Made by a program: the position numbers and the translations under genes. The notes under the pieces are model-generated. The model ran no database searches. It was not told the DNA's origin and was given only the letters and a program-made list of their open reading frames with translations. Shown one piece after another: positions 58,561 to 64,000 of a DNA stretch of 64,000 nucleotides. The number at the start of each line of letters is the position of its first letter. Position 1 is the first letter of the stretch. This stretch comes from Megaustenia siamemsis (lineage: Eukaryota > Mollusca > Gastropoda > Stylommatophora > Ariophantidae), in NCBI GenBank assembly GCA_032433765.1, contig JAVIAB010000102.1, forward strand, positions 14,885,730 to 14,949,729, in the 5' to 3' direction.

Positions 58561-58990
58561 GCTCCCTTTAGATGTATGTCTGATTACTCTAGTGTAAGCA
58601 GCCTACGACGAACAAAACACGAAGCAAATTCCCCAAAGAGACAAAACTGCGGCTGACGAAGTAGTTTACATTAATGTGTAACATGGAAATAACTTGCGTC
58701 AAAGAATTCCAACAACGGTCATGAACAGCACCAATGTGACGTAACGCAGATCAAGTCTAGACGGCGGAAGGTCTCATTCACAACACTTGATTTGTCAAAA
58801 ACGGGCTGTTGTCGGCCTAAGACCTCGCTTTAGCGACACAGATGTATTAAGTATATCATCATTTTGACTTTAACGCAGAAAAGTGCAACGGAGATCCTAA
58901 ATTAATCAGACCCTGCGTGCATTTTCTGCAGCGATCGTGAGGACGTGGACTAGATCCGCCATCTTGGAGACGAAAGTCCGAACGGGATCT
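58561..58990. other. Unrecognised sequence
   Basis: No gene or repeat identified. Confidence 0.4.
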
Positions 58991-58993
58991 GAA

Positions 58994-59150
58994 GAGGTAT
59001 ATCTGTGTAGTCTCCATGGGACCAGGGGTATGTCTGTTCGGTCTGCGTGGGACTGTGGCATATCTGTAAAGTCTCCCTGGGACCAAGGGTATTTATGTGG
59101 AGTCTCCATGGGACCAGGGGTATGTAGGGTCTCCATGGTACCAGAGAATG
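58994..59150. repeat. Second block of the 29-bp array
   Basis: ggtatatctgtgtagtctcc + atgggaccagg type units, ~5 copies, as at 57540-57910. The 1.1 kb between the blocks contains the (GA)n-tailed element, suggesting an originally continuous array. Confidence 0.88.
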
Positions 59151-59221
59151 TAGTTCGCATGACGGAGTTTTTGGTCAACATCATAATTAAGTGCCGTCTT
59201 CGCAACGAACGTTAGCTACCA

Positions 59222-59835
59222 GGGAGCGCCATTTCGTTCTGTCTCTTGCTTTGGTGGTACAGGTTGCCATAGATTGACTTGCCCATCTTTGCATGTTACT
59301 CGTTCATATTAGTCTTGGTCTACCTCTGCCTCTGTCACCTTGTATTTTCCCCTCCAGGATTACTTTTAGTAGGCTGTTTTGTCTTTTAACATGCCCCAAA
59401 AATCTAATTTGTCTTGTTTGAATTGTGTTTAGTAGTTCCCGTTTCATTTTTAGTTGTTTTAAGATTTCATCGTTTGTATTTTTTCTCTTTTCTTTACATC
59501 TAATTCTTCCTATCTATAAATCCGCATTTCAAAGGTTTCAATTTTCCCTTCAATTTTCTTGTCTAATGTCCATGTTTCTGCACCACACAGGAAAGTTGAG
59601 AAGTCATAATATTTTGCTACTCTTAGTTTTAGCCCTGGTGTTTTTTGTCGTGATGTTAGTATATTTTTAATGACATTAAAATTACTTTTTGCCATTCTTA
59701 TTCTTTTGTTTATTTTAGGTGTACATTTCCCATCACTGGTTATAGTATGTCCAAGGTAGTTGTAGCTCTGAACTGGCTCCGGATCTATTTCTTCAGCTTT
59801 GATATCCACTTTCATGTTAGAGATTTTATTTTACC
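59222..59835 (-). pseudogene. RTE-like LINE 3' fragment
   Basis: - strand: SYNYLGHTITSDGKCTPKIN, AKYYDFSTFLCGAETWTLDK, with downstream frameshifted GHVKR and GRP-type blocks. About 85-90% like 37285-38043. Confidence 0.9.
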
Positions 59836-60019
59836 GACAAACCAAGGGGAAAAAAAAAAACATTTTGACACGACCGTAGAATGAAGCCACATTCAATTTA
59901 ATTCGACTCGACCTCTGGTATTCATTGATGTTTCATTAATTGTGATTTATCTCAGAGATTCATGAAGAGACTCCTTACGTTTTCTGAATGCTGACTGGTG
60001 ACTCACCCTTTCTCTGTAC

Positions 60020-62190
60020 ATCACTTTCCTTGGAATACAGTCATCGTTAATATGCGGGATATGGGATGCAGTCATCGTAAATATGTGGAATACGGGATTC
60101 AGTCATAGTAAATTTACAGAATATGGATATTAAAAAAAGAGTAAAGTAAAGTACCCCTGTCACGCCAAGTGGCGTATAGAGAATATGGTGTTAGTGACCA
60201 TAAATTTTACAGACCTTCAGCACATGATTTTTGGGTAATGTGGTCAGTATTACGCCAGTGCCGCTTTACTTTCCCAGAAAAAAATCCGGTACCCATTAAA
60301 GGCTGGGTGAACCGGTGCCGTCGGCTGGGATCGAACCCTATCTTTTGTCCTTTGTAGTCCAGTTCACTTACCACTGAGCTATCGCGCCTTCCGGATATGA
60401 GATACAGTCATAGTAATTATGTGGCATATGAGATACAGTCATAGTAAATATGTGGGATATGAGATACAGTCATAGTAAATATGTGGAATATGAGATACAG
60501 TCATAGTAATTATGTGGGATATGAGATACAGTCACAGTAAATATGTGGGATATGAGATAGAGTCATAGTAAATATGTGGGATATGAGATACAGTCATAGT
60601 AAATATGTGGGATATGAGATACAGTCATAGTAAATATGTGGGATATGAGATACAGTCATAGTAAATATGTGGGATATGAGATACAGTCATAGTAAATATG
60701 TGGGATATGAGATACTGTCATAGTAAATATGTGGGATATGAGATACAGTCATAGTAAATATGTGGGATATGAAATACTGTCATAGTAAATATGTGGATAT
60801 GAAATACTGTCATAGTAAATATGTGGGATATGAGATACAGTCATAGTAAATATGTTGAATATGAGATACAGTCTAGGTAAATATGTGGAATATGAGATAC
60901 AGTCATAGTAAATATGTGGAATATGAGATACAGTCATAGTAAATATGTGGAATATGAGATACAGTCATAGTAAATATGTGGAACATGAGATACAGTCATA
61001 GTAAATATGTGGAACATGAGATACTGTCATAGTAAATTTGTGGAATATGAGATACAGTCATAGTAAATATGTGGAATATGAGATACAGTCATAGTAAATA
61101 TGTGGAATATGAGATACAGTCATAGTAAATATGTGGAATATGAGATACAATCATAGTAAATATGTGGAATATGAGATACAGTCATAGTAAATATGTGGAA
61201 TATGAGATACAGTCATAGTAAATATGTGGAATATGAGATACAGTCATAGTAAATATGTGGAGTATGAGATACAGTCATAGTAAATATGTGGAATATGAGA
61301 TACAGTCATAGTACATATGTGGAATATGAGATACAGTCATAGTAAATATGTGGAATATGATATACAGTCATAGTAAATATGTTGAATATGAGATACAGTC
61401 ATAGTAAACATGTGGAATATGAGATACAGTCATCGTAAACATGTGGGATATGAGATACAGTCATAGTAAACATGTGGAATATGAGATACAGTCATAGTAA
61501 ATATGTGGAATATGAGATACAGTCATAGTAAATATGTGGAATATGAGATACAGTCATAGTAAATATGTGGGATATGAGATACAGTCATAGTAAATATGTG
61601 GAATATGAGATACAGTCATAGTAAATATGTGGAATATGAGATACAGTCATAGTAAATATGTGGACTATGAGATACAGTCATAGTAAATATGTGGAATATG
61701 AGATACAGTCATAGTAAATATGTGGGATATGAGATACAGTCATAGTAATTATGTGGAATATGAGATACAGTCATAGTAAATATGTGGGATATGAGATACA
61801 GTCATAGTAAACATGTGGAATATGAGATACAGTCATAGTAAATAAGTGGGATATGAGATACAGTCATAGTAAACATGTGGGATATGAGATAGAGTCATAG
61901 TAAATATGTGGGATATGAGATACAGTCATAGTAAATATGTGGGATATGAGATACAGTCATAGTAAATATGTGGGATATGAGATACAGTCATACTAAATAT
62001 GTGGGATATGAGATACAGTCATAGTAAATATGTTGGTTATGAGATACAGTCATAGTAAATATGTGGGATATGAGATACAGTCATAGTAAATATGTGGGAT
62101 ATGAGATACAGTCATAGTAAATATGTGGGATATGAGATACAGTCATAGTAAATATGTGGGATACGGGATACAGTCATCAGATATATGTGA
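60020..62190. repeat. 31-bp tandem array, ~60 copies, with a SINE inside
   Basis: Unit gtaaatatgtgggatatgag + atacagtcata. Three diverged units (atacgggattcagtcatcg type) precede the SINE at 60138-60393 and the main block follows. ggg/gga and tat/cat variants are mixed. Confidence 0.97.
60138..60393 (-). mobile_element. SINE family 1, copy 4, inserted in the 31-bp array
   Basis: Nearly full length: end agtacccctgtcacgccaag, body gtggtcagtattacgccagt, box B (inverted) gggatcgaaccct, box A (inverted) ccactgagctatcgcg. Array words (atatggat / ggatatgaga) flank both ends. Confidence 0.88.
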
Positions 62191-62289
62191 GATTTGTGAT
62201 AAAGTCATCTTCTTGTATATGCGTGACATGTGATGTAGACATCAGAGTTTTGCTTGCGGTGTTGAATTTGTCTCACTGAAGTCTTTTGC

Positions 62290-63412
62290 TGCCACCTGAT
62301 GATGATGATGGTGGTGATGATGATGATGATGAAAATGGTGATGATGATGATGTTGATAGTGATGGTGATGATGATGATGGTGATGATGATGATGGAGATG
62401 ATGATGATGATGGTGATGATGATGATAGTGATGGTGATGATGATGATGGTGATGATGTTGATAGTGATGGTGATAATGATGATGATGATGATGATAGTGA
62501 TGATGGTGATAATGTTGATGATAGTGATGATGGTGATGATGATGATGATGATGATGTTCATGATAGTGATGATGGTGATGATGATGGTGATGATAATGGT
62601 GATGATAATGATGATGATGTTGTTGGTGATAATGATGATGATGTTGATGATAGTGATGATGATGGTGATATTGATGGTGATGATGATGGTGATAATGATG
62701 ATGATATTGATAGTGATAATGATGATGATGATATTGATGGTGATAATGATGATGATGTTGATGATAGTGATGATGATGATGATGGTGATAATGATGGTGA
62801 TGGTGATAATGATGGTGATAATGATGGTGATGATGATGGTGATGATGATGTTGATGATAGTGATGATGGTGATGATGATGGTGATGATGATGGTGATGAT
62901 GATGGTGATGGTGATAATGATGGTGATAATGATGGTGATGATGATGGTGATGATGATGTTGATGATAGTTATGATGATGATGGTGATGATGATGGTGATG
63001 ATGATGGTGATGATGATGATGATATTGATAGTGATAATGATGGTGATGATGATGTTGACGATAGTGACGATGGTGATGATGATGATGATATTCATAGTGA
63101 TAATGGTGGTGATGATGATGGTGATGATGATGTTGATGTTGGTGATGATGGTGATAATGATGGTAATGATGATGATGATGATGGTGATGATGATGTTGAT
63201 GATAGTGATGATGGTGATGATGATAATGATGGTGATGATGATGGTGATGACGATGTTGATGGTAGTGATGATGGTGATGATGGTGATAATGATGGTGGTG
63301 ATGATCATGATGATATTGATAGTGATGATGATGATGATGTTGATGATAGTGATGATGATGATGATGATGATGATGATATTGATGGTGATAATGATGATGA
63401 TGTTGATGATAG

Positions 63413-63467
<55 letters not shown>

Positions 63468-63502
63468 ATTGATGGTGATAATGATGATGATGTTGATGAT
63501 AG

Positions 63503-63537
<35 letters not shown>

Positions 63538-63622
63538 GTGATGATGATGTTGATGATAGTGATGATGGTGATGATGATGGTGATGATGATGGTGCTGATG
63601 ATGGTGATGAAGATAATAATTA
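62290..63622. repeat. (GAT)n microsatellite with ggt/agt/att interruptions, ~1.33 kb
   Basis: Long frames (poly-Asp, poly-Met, poly-Ile) on both strands are by-products. Higher-order blocks such as gatgttgatgatagtgatga recur. Confidence 0.98.
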
Positions 63623-63623
63623 A

Positions 63624-64000
63624 TCGAGTATGCCCTGGACCATTCTTACTGTCAGTACGACTCAAATTGATAGGCTGGAGAAAATACAAAATGAAGCCGT
63701 GCGCATTATCCTGGGATGTACGAGGGACACTCCCTGTGTAGCAATGAGGTATCTTCTTGACTTTCCAACAATGGATGACAGAATCAAGATCTGGAGAGCA
63801 CGAGCATACCTGAAGATTAGTACAGAAAAAGAGCATCCATTGCACCACGTGCTCAACACAGAGAAAGGTGACAGGCTAAAAATGGGCAAATCATGGGTGG
63901 GCCGAGCAGAAGATGTCATCAAACAGGTCTATGGGCTTACCAATATCAGCGTTGGTGAGGAGTGGATACCGGTGCCTACGTCATTCAAGGGGACTTTCTC
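63624..64000 (+). pseudogene. RNase H-type LINE fragment running off the window
   Basis: Open to the window end: WTILTVSTTQIDRLEKIQNE, AVRIILGCTRDTPCVAMRYL, LDFPTMDDRIKIWRARAYLK, later MGKSWVGRAEDVIKQVYGL. This is the linker between RT and RNase H in LINEs (the ..QN.A.R.ILG..RDTP block), expected upstream of the RNase H seen at 8365-8745. The 5' side is the (GAT)n tract. Whether it is intact beyond 64000 cannot be seen. Confidence 0.85.

Noticed and set aside
62205..63848. 547-, 480- and 445-codon open frames (poly-Ile/Thr, poly-Met/Val, poly-Asp)
   Set aside because: They are six-frame readings of a (GAT)n microsatellite; composition follows the trinucleotide, with no start context or domain.

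Overview
This is eukaryotic, almost certainly molluscan, DNA. The only conventional gene is the 3' part of a paramyosin gene on the + strand: twelve coding exons between 550 and 46768 that join in phase into 1851 nt (616 codons plus stop), roughly the C-terminal 70% of a muscle paramyosin of usual length (~850-870 residues). The exons are 105-217 bp, GC-richer than their surroundings, and all encode heptad-repeat coiled coil except the last, which ends in a short basic, serine-rich tail. A consensus donor 11 nt after the stop suggests a 3'-UTR intron that ends at an acceptor at 50646, with a poly(A) signal near 51557. Several relic LINE peptides resemble families I associate with sacoglossan sea slugs (Plakobranchus/Elysia); that is recollection, not a search result.

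Coding sequence is about 4% of the gene span. The rest is dominated by tandem arrays (about 40 families, units 14-81 bp, up to ~113 copies) plus microsatellites such as (CATA)n, (CAGA)n, (TG)n and (GAT)n. Embedded in these are: 5'-truncated non-LTR retrotransposon fragments of at least two kinds (RTE-like reverse transcriptase, and an RNase H-bearing LINE); tRNA-derived SINEs, one family with four copies; a hAT-like MITE with 8-bp target duplication; a 1.06-kb element with terminal inverted repeats and TA target duplications; and several dispersed repeats of unknown class.

Layout: 1-4692 intron with exon A and 68-, 45- and 35-bp arrays; 4693-8161 exons B and C, whose intron is built from tandem copies of its own donor at the left and its own acceptor at the right; 8162-17425 exons D-F with LINE, MITE, SINE, (CATA)n and minisatellite insertions; 17426-26443 the largest arrays (a 57/53-bp array of 3.6 kb and a 33-bp array) around exon G; 26444-32610 exons H and I separated by a 24-bp array in frame with exon H and a 3.5-kb 31-bp array; 32611-46768 exons J-L among LINEs, the TIR element and more arrays; 46769-51580 presumed 3'-UTR intron and exon; 51581-64000 intergenic arrays, LINE pieces and a long (GAT)n tract, ending in an RNase H-type LINE fragment that runs off the window.

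The most notable pattern is that several arrays are tandem amplifications of recognisable seeds: the exon B donor (64-bp units), the exon C acceptor (48-bp units, in frame with the exon), the last-exon donor (34-bp units), LINE coding sequence (34/38-bp and 43-bp units), and a SINE body (31-bp units). This looks like a genome-wide short-segment amplification process that multiplies whatever it starts on, including functional splice sites. I see no prokaryote-type system, CRISPR or other compact multi-gene system.
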